64,000 nt of DNA. Origin: Geobacter sp. Lineage in GTDB: Bacteria > Desulfobacterota > Desulfuromonadia > Geobacterales > Geobacteraceae. The position numbers were made by a program, and so were the translations under genes. Under the pieces are notes generated by a model. It was not told where the DNA came from, made no database searches, and worked only from the letters and a program-made list of their open reading frames with translations. Below, in pieces: positions 8,105 to 16,628 of the stretch; the stretch's first letter is position 1, and each line of letters begins with the position of its first letter. The DNA lies in NCBI GenBank assembly GCA_003314535.1, contig POSG01000001.1, positions 62,001-126,000 on the forward strand, in the 5' to 3' direction.

Positions 8105-9885
8105 TTCGCCCTCCCGATCGCGTCGAATTTGCAGAGCTGGCGACAGACGTCGCAGCCGGTGCAGAGCATGGGGTCGATATACGACACGCCATTTTTCCCT
8201 TCGCCGCTCTTCCACTGGATAGCCGGGCAGCCCAGTTTCAGGCAGGCGCGGCACCCGGTGCACTTTTCCGCTTCGACCGCAAAGAGCGGCCCCTTTTTGA
8301 ACACCCCTTCCCGTTTGACCAGAACGCACGGCTTGTTGGTGATGATCACCGACGTTTCCGGGCGCTCCATCTCTTCTTTGAGCGCCTTGCGGGTCTCTTC
8401 CAGGTCAAAGGGATTGACTGTCCGCACGTGCTTGACACCAAGCGCTGAGCAAAGCTGGGACAGGTCGATGCGGTGTGCAGGTTCGTTCATCAGGGTAAAG
8501 CCGGATGCCGGGTTGTCCTGGCGACCGGTCATGGCAGTGATGCGATTGTCGAGAATCACGACCGTTGCCGGCGCATTGTTGTAGACCATATCCGCGAGGC
8601 CGGTTATTCCGCTGTGGATGAAAGTGGAATCGCCGATTACGGCAACCACCCTCTTTTTCTCATCCTCGGAAACCACTTTGACCGCTCCGGTTGCATTGCC
8701 GATTGAAGCGCCCATGCACACGCATGTTTCCATTGAAGAGAGAGGGGGGAGGAAGCCGAGGGTATAACAGCCGATATCCCCGGTAACGTAGGCCTTGAGC
8801 TGGTTGAGAGTGTAGAAGACGCCTCGATGGGGGCAGCCGGGGCACATGTTCGGCGGGCGGGGCGGGAGAGCAATTGCTCCAGCATCTGCCTCCGGCACTT
8901 CGACGGCTGAACCCGCTTCGATTCCGTGCCCGGCAAATGCCTTGCGGATCTTTTCTGGAGAAAGCTCTCCGCAGACCGGTATAATCTCCTTTCCGGTCAC
9001 CCCTATCCCCATTGCAAGTATCTGCTCCTCGAAAAACGGATCAAGTTCCTCCACAACGTAGAGTCTCCCGACCTTCTCGGCAAACGACCGGATAAGCTTC
9101 ACGGGAAGCGGATTGACCAGTCCGAGCTTGAGGGTGGAAACCTGCGGGAACGCCTCGCGCACGTACTGGTAGCAGACACCGGAGGTTATGATGCCGACGG
9201 AATTGTCGCGCAGTTCCATCCGGTTGATGGACATGGTGGAAGCTGCTTCGGCAAGCCGCCTCATCCGGTCTTCCACAAGGGGGTGCCGGACCTTGGCATT
9301 GGCGGGCAGCATCACCTGCTTGGCGGCGTTGGAAACCAGCGCCGGAACGGGAAGACCAGTAACCCGATCATTCAGCTCCACTATTGATTTACTGTGGGAG
9401 ATGCGGGTAGTGGTGCGAAGCAGCACCGGAGTATCATATTGTTCAGACAGTTCAAGGGCTAACTTGGTGAAATCCTTGCACTCCTGGGAATCGGCCGGCT
9501 CCAGCATGGGCACTTTCGCAAACTTGGCGTAATTCCGGTTGTCCTGCTCGTTCTGGGAGGAATGCATTTCCGGGTCATCGGCAGTAACCAGGACCAGTCC
9601 GCCTTTGATGCCGGTATAAGACAGGGTGAAAAGAGGGTCGGCCGCCACGTTCACCCCAACGTGCTTCATTGTGACGATTGTTCGCGCCCCTGCAAAAGAG
9701 GCCCCTATGGCCACCTCAAGGGCCACTTTTTCATTGGGCGCCCAGGAGGAGTCGATTTCCCTGTATGAAACGGCGTTTTCCAGAATCTCCGTTGACGGTG
9801 TGCCGGGATACCCGGTGGCAACCAGGACACCGGCTTCGAAAGCGCCGCGGGCAATCGCCTCGTTGCCGGAAAGAATTTCTCTCAT
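8101..9885 (-). CDS. iorA: Indolepyruvate/arylpyruvate:ferredoxin oxidoreductase alpha subunit
   Basis: A 594-residue thiamine-diphosphate enzyme subunit. The N-terminal pyrimidine-binding domain starts MREILSGNEAIARGAFEAGV with YPGTPSTE. A TPP-binding core follows from about residue 345 (PPNMCPGCPHRGVFY, then GDIGCYTLG and the GDSTFIHSGI metal/TPP motif). The C-terminal ferredoxin-like tail has two 4Fe-4S motifs, CTGCRACLKLGCP and CTGCDVCRQLCKF. It acts anaerobically with IorB to form aryl-acetyl-CoA. A sigma70-type promoter lies about 53 bases upstream of the ATG, making this the first gene of the iorAB-paaK-ACT-liv unit. Confidence 0.96.
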   Translation of the reverse strand: MREILSGNEAIARGAFEAGVLVATGYPGTPSTEILENAVSYREIDSSWAPNEKVALEVAIGASFAGARTIVTMKHVGVNVAADPLFTLSYTGIKGGLVLVTADDPEMHSSQNEQDNRNYAKFAKVPMLEPADSQECKDFTKLALELSEQYDTPVLLRTTTRISHSKSIVELNDRVTGLPVPALVSNAAKQVMLPANAKVRHPLVEDRMRRLAEAASTMSINRMELRDNSVGIITSGVCYQYVREAFPQVSTLKLGLVNPLPVKLIRSFAEKVGRLYVVEELDPFFEEQILAMGIGVTGKEIIPVCGELSPEKIRKAFAGHGIEAGSAVEVPEADAGAIALPPRPPNMCPGCPHRGVFYTLNQLKAYVTGDIGCYTLGFLPPLSSMETCVCMGASIGNATGAVKVVSEDEKKRVVAVIGDSTFIHSGITGLADMVYNNAPATVVILDNRITAMTGRQDNPASGFTLMNEPAHRIDLSQLCSALGVKHVRTVNPFDLEETRKALKEEMERPETSVIITNKPCVLVKREGVFKKGPLFAVEAEKCTGCRACLKLGCPAIQWKSGEGKNGVSYIDPMLCTGCDVCRQLCKFDAIGRAK

Positions 9886-9909
9886 GGGAAACCCCCTGAA
9901 ACAAAAATA

Positions 9910-9925
9910 CGGGGATTTCTCCCCG
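9910..9925 (-). promoter_or_regulatory. Leader hairpin of iorA
   Basis: cgggga (9910-9915) pairs with tccccg (9920-9925) around a four-base loop that reads GAAA on the minus strand. On that strand it is followed by TATTTTTG, so it looks like a miniature terminator inside the iorA 5' leader. It starts only about 6 bases after the expected transcription start, which makes true attenuation doubtful; a stabilising 5' hairpin is the alternative. Confidence 0.4.
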
Positions 9926-9937
9926 AAATCGTTTTGA

Positions 9938-9967
9938 AATATACAAACAAACGAGGTTTGCTGTCAA
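9938..9967 (-). promoter_or_regulatory. Sigma70-type promoter of iorA with -35 inside an inverted repeat arm
   Basis: On the minus strand TTGACA (9962-9967) and TATATT (9938-9943) are separated by 18 bases. The -35 box lies inside the arm (9961-9972) of a 12-bp perfect inverted repeat whose other arm is at 10078-10089. A regulator bound to the arm would occlude RNA polymerase. Match to consensus is 6/6 and 5/6; the regulation is inferred. Confidence 0.65.
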
Positions 9968-10089
9968 CTGATAAAGGCCGGAACGGGGCTTTCCAGGAGA
10001 TCGTGATACGGCTTCTGTGCAAGATTCCGTTAACTGGGAAAGCGCCTGAAACCAGTAAAAGCGTCGACCGGTGAGTCATCAGTTGACAG
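9961..10089. repeat. 129-bp dyad upstream of iorA (12-bp perfect arms)
   Basis: ctgtcaactgat at 9961-9972 is the exact reverse complement of atcagttgacag at 10078-10089. Between them a gctttcc/ggaaagc pair and shorter ccgg and acgg/ccgt pairs continue the dyad. No ORF lies inside. The inner arm carries the iorA -35 box, so this may be a two-site operator for DNA looping or a palindromic repeat that donated a promoter. Confidence 0.65.
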
Positions 10090-10131
10090 GTTATCACGAC
10101 CGACGAGGAAGTTCCGTTCCGGCTGTTTCAA

Positions 10132-11043
10132 TCAGCAGGACATCAGAAGCCCCTCAAGCAACCCGGCGTCGGAAACGGTAAAGCGGTCGAACCCGAACAA
10201 CTCCATGGTCCGTAGGGTAACGAGGAAACCGGCGACGACCAGGTCTTCCCGTCCCTTTTCAATTCCGGGAACATGCAGCCTCTCCTCAGCAGTGAGCGGG
10301 CAGACGGTTTCAAACAGCTCCCTAACAGTCGAGATGCCCAGCACATGACCGTGTACCTTGTGGTGATCGTAGCGGGCCAGTTTCAGATCCATGGCGGCCA
10401 GTGTTGTTGGAGTCCCTGCAGTTCCGATCAAAGTCGCTCCTTCAGGGAAAGAACCTAACCCCGACCCTTCGACTTCCATCATCAAGGCTTTCAGCTCCCG
10501 TCTGACCTTTTCATCCATGGCTTCGAGCGACCCCTTGCCTTCGGTGAGCCGCACGACACCCAGCGGCAGGCTCCTGGTGAAAAGCGGCGTCTTTCCCCGC
10601 GCAAAGGTATATTCGGTGCTGCCGCCTCCGATATCGAAAACTATCGAATCGCCGCTTCTTCCAAGCCCGGAAACAACTCCGTTCAAGGTCAGAAGCGCTT
10701 CTTCCCTTCCGTCGATTATATCGAGACGGATTCCAGTTTCAGCATATACCCGTTCGACGAACTCCCGGCCGTTGACCGCGTCGCGGACAGCGCTCGTTGC
10801 AACCGCGCGTGTGTGCGACACGCCGGTTTTTCTCATTTCCCGGGAGAAATCGCGCAAAGCGGAAAGCGTCCTGTCGCACGCCGCGGGCGAAATCCCCCTT
10901 TCACGGGTAAAACCTCCGCCCAGCCTAGTAATTACCCTTTTCAGCACCAGTATTTCCATTTCGCCCGATGCCCCCCGGGTCGCGATCAGAAGCCTTGCGC
11001 TGTTGGTCCCCAGGTCGATTGCAGCGGATATATCCCTGTTCAA
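10132..11043 (-). CDS. Ppx/GppA exopolyphosphatase family protein
   Basis: About 303 residues of the actin-like Ppx/GppA fold: phosphate-1 motif ISAAIDLGTNSARLLIA at the start, VATSAVRDA near residue 80, the phosphate-2 motif IVFDIGGGSTEY near 130 and VGTAGTPTTL-like IGTAGTPTTLAAM near 210. It lacks the C-terminal HD-like domain of long Ppx enzymes, matching the short GppA/Ppx type that cleaves polyphosphate or pppGpp. I favour the TTG at 11043, which overlaps the stop of the upstream phosphate transporter (TTGA). An in-frame ATG at 11082 is the alternative. Coupling to a phosphate transporter fits a role in phosphate storage. Confidence 0.88.
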   Translation of the reverse strand: MNRDISAAIDLGTNSARLLIATRGASGEMEILVLKRVITRLGGGFTRERGISPAACDRTLSALRDFSREMRKTGVSHTRAVATSAVRDAVNGREFVERVYAETGIRLDIIDGREEALLTLNGVVSGLGRSGDSIVFDIGGGSTEYTFARGKTPLFTRSLPLGVVRLTEGKGSLEAMDEKVRRELKALMMEVEGSGLGSFPEGATLIGTAGTPTTLAAMDLKLARYDHHKVHGHVLGISTVRELFETVCPLTAEERLHVPGIEKGREDLVVAGFLVTLRTMELFGFDRFTVSDAGLLEGLLMSC

Positions 11044-12719
11044 GGCGCGCCCCTTTCCTGCAACATTATGGCACAGGCGCAATCACCGACCTTCACGAAA
11101 GCGTCAACGATGTCCATGAAAAGGAGGCCTGCAATGATCGAGCATGACCCTTCGCTAAGCCGTGCAAGATGATTTTTCTTAAACTCTCCTGCCAGTGCCG
11201 TCATTTCACTCCTCAAATAGTGCCTGGCGGCAATGTCCGGAATATTCCGCCCTTCGACATGGTCTACAGCCAGCGCCGCCAGATAAGTCACATGCCTGGC
11301 AATTGATTTGATCTCCGTCATGGCGGTTTCGGAAAAAAAAACCGCGCCCTCCTTTTTCCGCCGCAGGCAATCGAGGATCGTTTCACAACTGTCCCCCATG
11401 GCCTCGAGTTCGTTCACCTTTCCAAGCATCAGCGGTATGTCGACCGATATTTCAGGGCTCTGCGACTGGCTTGACAGGAGGACCAGGAATCCTGACAGAT
11501 CCTTCTGGAGAACATCCAGGACATTTTCCTTCTGTCTAATGATGGAAGATCTCCTGGCGTTGTATTCGTAAAACTGCTGGACAGTGTCGGACAGCATGGA
11601 GCCGGCCACTTGGGCCATTCTCTTTAGTTCGTTGCCAGCCTGGAGAAATGCGAGGTACGGTGTGTTGATCACCCGGAAATCCAGGTATCGCGGCCGCGGC
11701 TCGAAATCCCCACCGTTTTCCGCCGCAGTCAGTATTTTTCCTGCAGACCGGGCAAAGATTCCGATGAACGGCAGAAAGACCGCTGCGACTAACATGCTGA
11801 ACATCGCATAGCTGTTTGCCAGAATGCGGGCAGTTGATGAGGTCAGTGTGAGCGGCGCCTGCATGGCCGGGGCACCGCCGGAAATTGTATGACTTTGCCA
11901 CCCCCCTCCGCTTACAAATGTGACCAGCGAAAAGAACTGGGGAAAGAGGGAAAGCGCGACCGTAACCGAAGTGACACAGATTATTCCGTACAGGATCACT
12001 GTCCTGCGTGCAGCCAGTGTTCCCCCTATGGCTCCGATTGCAGCCAGTATCATGGTTCCGGGCATCTCGCCCAGAACCATTGCCATAGCCTGTTCCACGC
12101 CGATGAGCCTGCTGGCGGCCAGGGCTATGATGATCCCTATTGCTGCACTGCCGGATTGCACCAGGAATGTGAGCGCCATGCCAGCAAAAAGGCTGACCAC
12201 GCGCCAGTCCATTGGCGATGAACGCAACCAGTTTAAAACATTGTATTCTCCCAGGGAGGAAAACCTGCTCTCCATGACTTCAAGGCCGAGGAAAAGCAAA
12301 CCGAGACCTGCCAGGATATCCCCCAGGAAGACAAGTCGGCGCTGTTTGCTGAAGAAGCGGAGCGCAACTCCCATGAATATGGCAGGCAGAGAAAGGAATG
12401 AAATCTTGAAGGCAATGAACTGAACCGCGACCACAGTGCCCAGCGCAGTGCCCAACAGCATTCCCAGCGCCTGGTAAAGGCTGAGCAGGCCTGCGTTCAC
12501 GAAGCCTATGATCAGTATTGATGCAGCTGCGCTCGACTGGAGAAACGAAGCGAGACAACTCCCTGTCAAGGCTGCCGACAACCGGTTGCCGGCAGCCTTT
12601 TCCAGGAAACGGCGGAAACCGCCACTGGCCAGCCTCTGCAGTCCATCAGCCATGGTCTTCATGCCGAGGATGAAGAGACCCAACCCGCCAAGCGCTTCAA
12701 GCAGTCGTAAGAGAAGCAT
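11040..12719 (-). CDS. Na+/phosphate cotransporter family protein with PhoU-like tail
   Basis: A 559-residue membrane protein. Two repeats of the Na_Pi_cotrans fold are visible, with the inverted QSSAA-type signatures: FLQSSAAASILIIGFVNAG near residue 60 and FLVQSGSAAIGIIIALAA near 185. The C-terminal 200 residues (from LKRMAQVAGSML) are soluble, helical and PhoU-like. It should import or export inorganic phosphate with sodium at the inner membrane. It overlaps the following Ppx/GppA gene by 4 bases. The assignment as NptA/YjbB-type is by motif; transport direction is unknown. Confidence 0.88.
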   Translation of the reverse strand: MLLLRLLEALGGLGLFILGMKTMADGLQRLASGGFRRFLEKAAGNRLSAALTGSCLASFLQSSAAASILIIGFVNAGLLSLYQALGMLLGTALGTVVAVQFIAFKISFLSLPAIFMGVALRFFSKQRRLVFLGDILAGLGLLFLGLEVMESRFSSLGEYNVLNWLRSSPMDWRVVSLFAGMALTFLVQSGSAAIGIIIALAASRLIGVEQAMAMVLGEMPGTMILAAIGAIGGTLAARRTVILYGIICVTSVTVALSLFPQFFSLVTFVSGGGWQSHTISGGAPAMQAPLTLTSSTARILANSYAMFSMLVAAVFLPFIGIFARSAGKILTAAENGGDFEPRPRYLDFRVINTPYLAFLQAGNELKRMAQVAGSMLSDTVQQFYEYNARRSSIIRQKENVLDVLQKDLSGFLVLLSSQSQSPEISVDIPLMLGKVNELEAMGDSCETILDCLRRKKEGAVFFSETAMTEIKSIARHVTYLAALAVDHVEGRNIPDIAARHYLRSEMTALAGEFKKNHLARLSEGSCSIIAGLLFMDIVDAFVKVGDCACAIMLQERGAP

Positions 12720-12872
12720 AAAACTCAGGCTCCGGAAATACTGGAAGGAAATCGGAAAAGTGCCGTGGTAAAACGATCCGAGTCATTACCGGATCGCCCG
12801 GCGTCTGCCGTCCGCTAAGACAAGGCCGGATGCCTGGTTGTACAGAACCGCGTCCAGAACAATACCCGTCCC

Positions 12873-12890
12873 CGTCCGGAAACCCGGACG
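12873..12890 (-). terminator. Hairpin downstream of the HU/IHF gene
   Basis: cgtccgg (12873-12879) pairs perfectly with ccggacg (12884-12890) around a four-base loop, 7 bases beyond the stop codon at 12897. No T-run follows on the minus strand, so a factor-independent terminator is only possible. It may equally protect the 3' end of the message. Confidence 0.45.
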
Positions 12891-12896
12891 TGGAAT

Positions 12897-13172
12897 TCAG
12901 TTGTCGACCTTTTCCTTCAATTCCTTGCCGACCTTGAAGAATGGAAGCTTCTTGGGCTTGACGGTAATGGCTTCACCTGTTTTGGGGTTTCTGCCCACAT
13001 AAGGCTTGTAATTCTTGATGACAAAGCTGCCGAAACCTCTTATCTCTATCCTCTCACCCACGTGCAGAGCATTGGACATCGATTCGAAAATTGTGTTGAT
13101 GATGTCCTCGGCTTTCTTGAAGGAAAGGTTCTTCCTCTCGGCAAGGGCTTCGATAAGCTCTGATTTGTTCAT
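12897..13172 (-). CDS. HU/IHF family DNA-bending protein
   Basis: A 91-residue histone-like protein. The start MNKSELIEALAERKNLSFKKAEDIINTIF and the DNA-inserting arm GRNPKTGEAITVKPKKLPFFKVGKELKE are diagnostic of the HU/IHF family; PKKLPFFKVGKELK resembles IHF beta chains of related bacteria. It bends DNA as a dimer in the nucleoid, and IHF also assists sigma54 promoters such as the one at 51457. The ATG at 13172 has GGAGG 6 bases upstream. It is a single-gene unit followed by a hairpin. Confidence 0.93.
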   Translation of the reverse strand: MNKSELIEALAERKNLSFKKAEDIINTIFESMSNALHVGERIEIRGFGSFVIKNYKPYVGRNPKTGEAITVKPKKLPFFKVGKELKEKVDN

Positions 13173-13535
13173 CTTGTTTCCTCCGATCCTGTTTGACTGC
13201 ATCAATCTATATCGATCCATCCAAAGGAATGAAAAAGAGCAAATTATTCGGCATCCTTGTCAAGGCACCGGTTCCGGGACGCAAAGCCTTTCACCGCTAA
13301 AAAGCCTGTTTCATCAAAATTGATCAGTATGCAGCCGAAATTGATACACTTGTCCGCACAGGCGTTGCATGAATCCCGGCACAGGCCGTGATGTCCCGCA
13401 GGGCCTTTTTCCCACGCTGCAACTCAAACATAGTTTTACACAACGCTGCCGCAGGAGGCTTGAAATGATCCCTATTGACAGCCGTAGAAGGCGGCAGGCA
13501 TGTGTGAGCTTGCAAATATCTCTCCTAAATTCTCG
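13173..13535. other. 363-base gene-free spacer with a cysteine-rich reading frame
   Basis: No gene with a start codon could be supported. On the minus strand the open stretch 13244-13423 encodes a cysteine-patterned peptide (CRDSCNACADKCINFGC core) but has no ATG, GTG or TTG before it. The HU leader contains a possible weak -10 (TATAGA near 13207). The rest shows no repeat or terminator. Confidence 0.5.
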
Positions 13536-14876
13536 TCATAATTTTTTCAGCAGTGTTACGCTTTCTATGTGGTATGTCTGGGGAAACATGTCGATAGCAC
13601 GGCTTGCGGCCACCCTGTAGCCTTTCCCGTAAAGGATCGAAAGGTCGCGGGCCAGGGTTGAAGGATCGCAGGAGATATAGATTATTTTTTCAGGCCCGAG
13701 ATCCGGAATCAGGTGAACAGCCTCACGTGCGCCAGTTCTGGGAGGGTCAAGGAGCACCATGTCAAAACGCTCGCCGGCGTCGATGAGTCCGTGAATACCG
13801 CTCTCCGTGTCCATTGCCGTAAATCGCGCATTCCGGGTCCCGTTGATCCTTGCATTGTATTCCGCATCTGCGACCGAGTCGCCATATTCCTCCAGGCCAA
13901 TGATTTCACCGCAGCACCTGGAAAGCGACAGGGTGAAATTGCCGTTGCCGCAGTAAAGATCAAGCAGTCTTTCATTTCCCTTCAGGTCTCCCCACTCCAG
14001 AACCGTCCTGATCATCTGCCGGTTCTGATCGTAATTGACCTGGGAAAAGCCGCCGCACCTGAAGAAAAGCTCCATGCCGGAGCATTCTCCTTCCGCAGGC
14101 CCCGGCACCCCGTATGAAACCCGTCCCTCGCCCCAAACCCGCAGCATGGATGACTTCCTGCCGGACTGGAGAAAAACTCCCGTCACCCCGGTACAACCAG
14201 GTATTGATTTTTTCAGCCATTCGACCGTTTCTTCCCTGTGATCGCCAATGTAATGGAAAAGGAGCATCAATCCGCCGGCCTCTCCGGCTGCCGCGTCGAT
14301 CTGCGGCAGCTTTGCCGGTTCGGGGAAGTCGGTAAGAACATGCCTGAGCTCTTTGCATATGGTATTGATTTCATCCCTGGCAATCTGGCATGTGCCCGGC
14401 AGATCGATGACGTAGTGGGAGCCCCGGCGATAAAACCCGATTTTCAGAGACCCCGCCGCACTACGCAGTTTGAACTGAACCCTTGAGCGGTACCCGAAGG
14501 GGTTCGGAGCAGGAAGGATCGGATGGACGACCTGAGGCTCCACGCCGGCAACCCTGGACAGCATCTCGTAAAAAATCTGTTGTTTTGCCTCCAGCTGGGC
14601 ACTGTACCGTATGTGCTGCCAGCTGCAGCCACCGCAGTCTCCGAACACGGCGCAGGGAGGAGCAACGCGCGCGGAAGAGGGCGCCAGGCACTCCAGGACA
14701 ATCCCCTCACTGTATGATTTCTTCTCCGAAGTAATTTCGACCCTGGCCTGATCTCCTGGAGCGGTAAACGGGACAAAACAGACCTTGCCGTTCAACCGTC
14801 CGATGCCGGAACCGCCGAAAGCCAGCTTCTCAATGGTTATCGTGCTGCAGCCCCCCTCCCCCGGACCGCTCAGCAT
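13536..14876 (-). CDS. rlmD: 23S rRNA (uracil-5-)-methyltransferase, RlmD/RumA family
   Basis: A 446-residue enzyme of the TrmA/RumA family that methylates C5 of a uridine in 23S rRNA using SAM. The N-terminal TRAM domain (TITIEKLAFGGSGIGRLNGKV) is followed by the Fe-S cysteines CAVFGDCGGCSWQH near residue 75 and the SAM motif LLDLYCGNGNFTLSLS near 300. The catalytic loop is LLDPPRTGAR and the nucleophile region YISCDPSTLARD is near 410. RlmD acts on U1939 in E. coli; whether this copy is RlmD or RlmC-like in target choice is not decidable here. Its start overlaps the preceding gene by 7 bases. Confidence 0.9.
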   Translation of the reverse strand: MLSGPGEGGCSTITIEKLAFGGSGIGRLNGKVCFVPFTAPGDQARVEITSEKKSYSEGIVLECLAPSSARVAPPCAVFGDCGGCSWQHIRYSAQLEAKQQIFYEMLSRVAGVEPQVVHPILPAPNPFGYRSRVQFKLRSAAGSLKIGFYRRGSHYVIDLPGTCQIARDEINTICKELRHVLTDFPEPAKLPQIDAAAGEAGGLMLLFHYIGDHREETVEWLKKSIPGCTGVTGVFLQSGRKSSMLRVWGEGRVSYGVPGPAEGECSGMELFFRCGGFSQVNYDQNRQMIRTVLEWGDLKGNERLLDLYCGNGNFTLSLSRCCGEIIGLEEYGDSVADAEYNARINGTRNARFTAMDTESGIHGLIDAGERFDMVLLDPPRTGAREAVHLIPDLGPEKIIYISCDPSTLARDLSILYGKGYRVAASRAIDMFPQTYHIESVTLLKKL

Positions 14877-15247
14877 GGTGTCCTCCTGCTCTTGTCGCGC
14901 GACTTTGCAAGTTCAGCCATGACCAGTTTGCGAGGAAAAGATTCCCTGGAAAAATATTCACTGCAGTTGTTGACGACGGCTTCCACCAGCTGCTCCCGGG
15001 CCTTACCGATTTCGGCGTAGGGAACGCCCATTTTCTCGATCGTCTTGCGGAAGACCGCCGATTCCCCCAGCAACCCGACAGCTTCGGAAAAATCGGCCTC
15101 GCTGTCGAAATATTCCCGGAGCACGGTTGTCTCACAGACCATTTCCAGGCGGACGAGATGGTAATCTTCATAATAGCGGCGGGTATCATCATAAAGGGAT
15201 ACGACGAGCCCGTTAGGCAGCTCGATACGCTTGATGCATGTGTTCAT
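14870..15247 (-). CDS. Conserved hypothetical protein, 125 residues
   Basis: I do not recognise a named family. It is soluble, mixed alpha/beta, beginning MNTCIKRIELPNGLVVSLYDDTRRYYEDYHLVRLEM and ending in a basic tail (KSRDKSRRTPC). No signal peptide or membrane segment is visible. It overlaps the rlmD start by 7 bases in the same operon, so an association with rRNA modification or ribosome assembly is possible but only inferred. Codon use matches the neighbours and the reading frame is intact, so I take it as real. Confidence 0.75.
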   Translation of the reverse strand: MNTCIKRIELPNGLVVSLYDDTRRYYEDYHLVRLEMVCETTVLREYFDSEADFSEAVGLLGESAVFRKTIEKMGVPYAEIGKAREQLVEAVVNNCSEYFSRESFPRKLVMAELAKSRDKSRRTPC

Positions 15248-15290
15248 ATTCTGGAAAATACCTCTCGGGGGAAATAGTATGATGAAGAAT

Positions 15291-16628
15291 TCAGTGTGAT
15301 TTTAGACCTTTTTGCGCAAGAAAATGCAAGACATTTCTTTTAAGGGGAGTTCCTTCGTATTCGGCGATGTCATAGAAAACATGCACTATCGGCTTTGAAA
15401 CATGAAACAGGCCGTTGAGGTCAATCGGTGTGGCCGAAACCACCAGATCACATGGCACCCTTTCGATAGTCTCCATAAGGTCCGAAATCTGGTCACTGCT
15501 GTAACCCATTGCGGGCAGGACGAAACCCATGTGAGGGTAGGCAGCAAAGGTTTCGATCAATGATCCGGCCGCAAATGGCCGTGGATCGACGATTTCCTTC
15601 GCCCCGAACTGTATGGCAGCTGCATGGCCGGCGCCCGAGGGGAGCCCTCCATGGGTGATGGAGGGGCCGTCCTCGATGACAAGCACCGACCTTCCTCGGA
15701 TGCGGTCCGGTTTGGAAACCCGCAACTGAGAAGCAGTTCTGATTACTGCCGCAGAAGCATTCAGCGAACGTATTTTTCTCTCTAGAGCGTCGCATACAGC
15801 GCGCACAACGGTATTTGCCTTGTTTATCACAACAAGCTGCGCTCTGCGCAGGTTCACTTCTCCCGGGAAAAAGCCTGTTTCATCACCATAGCGAAGGGGA
15901 TCGGCCATGACGATTTCCAGGTCCGGGCAAAAGAAGGGAAAATCATTGTTTCCTCCGTCCCAGAGAATGATGTCGCCCTCTTTTTCCGCGTTGCGGAGGA
16001 TCTTTTCGTAGTCGATACCGGCATAGACTACGGCGCCCGTGCGTAGAAGCGGCTCGTACTCTTCCCTCTCCTCTATGCTGCAACGGTAAACCGACAGGTC
16101 GTCCAAGCCAGAAAAACGCTCAACCTCCTGCCGCTGCAGCTCTCCATAGGGCATGGGATGGCGCACCACGACTGGAACGAGGCCTTCGTCCCGCAACACA
16201 TTGCACAGGTACCGGGTAACCTGGCTTTTACCACATCCGGTCCGGACAGCGCAGACCGAAATCACCGGCTTTCTGGCCTTCAACATGGTTGCGGACGGGC
16301 CGGGGAAGGTGAAATCGGCACCGCATGCAAGTACGATTGAGGCCCGGTGCATGAGTTCCTCGTATGAAATATCGCTGTACGCGAACACCACCCTGTCAAC
16401 ACGGTGTCGCCGGATCAGGTCGGGAAGCATTATCTCGTCGTAGATCGGTATTCCGCGCGGATAGAGTTCACCTGCCAGGGATGCGGGATAGCGACGATTT
16501 GAAATGTATGGAATCTGTGCTGCAGTGAAGGCGATGACACGGACGCCGGGGGCGTGGCGATAACACATGTTGAAGTTGTGGAAGTCGCGACCTGCCGCGC
16601 CCATTATTATGATCCGCTGTCTTTTCAT
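15291..16628 (-). CDS. COG2403-type predicted GTPase / cyclic 2,3-diphosphoglycerate synthetase-like protein
   Basis: A 445-residue cytosolic protein. The N-terminus MKRQRIIIMGAAGRDFHNFN is a Rossmann-like dinucleotide motif. A P-loop-like SVCAVRTGCGKSQVTRYL follows near residue 130, then DGGNNDFPFF near 215 and VVINKANT near 265. This architecture is that of COG2403, which includes archaeal cyclic 2,3-diphosphoglycerate synthetase; bacterial members have no settled role. The ATG at 16628 overlaps the aminotransferase stop (ATGA), so the two proteins are coupled. Upstream in-frame ATGs lie in the aminotransferase gene and are rejected. A link to amino acid catabolism is inferred from the neighbours. 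Confidence 0.8.
   Translation of the reverse strand: MKRQRIIIMGAAGRDFHNFNMCYRHAPGVRVIAFTAAQIPYISNRRYPASLAGELYPRGIPIYDEIMLPDLIRRHRVDRVVFAYSDISYEELMHRASIVLACGADFTFPGPSATMLKARKPVISVCAVRTGCGKSQVTRYLCNVLRDEGLVPVVVRHPMPYGELQRQEVERFSGLDDLSVYRCSIEEREEYEPLLRTGAVVYAGIDYEKILRNAEKEGDIILWDGGNNDFPFFCPDLEIVMADPLRYGDETGFFPGEVNLRRAQLVVINKANTVVRAVCDALERKIRSLNASAAVIRTASQLRVSKPDRIRGRSVLVIEDGPSITHGGLPSGAGHAAAIQFGAKEIVDPRPFAAGSLIETFAAYPHMGFVLPAMGYSSDQISDLMETIERVPCDLVVSATPIDLNGLFHVSKPIVHVFYDIAEYEGTPLKRNVLHFLAQKGLKSH

Noticed and set aside
13239-13345. Possible c-di-GMP (GEMM) riboswitch on the plus strand, because of a gggacgcaaagcc string
   Set aside because: The required partner segments (GGCAAACC before it and a CCGGGxUGCC-type 3' part) are absent, the P1 helix cannot form, and no plus-strand gene follows for 6 kb.
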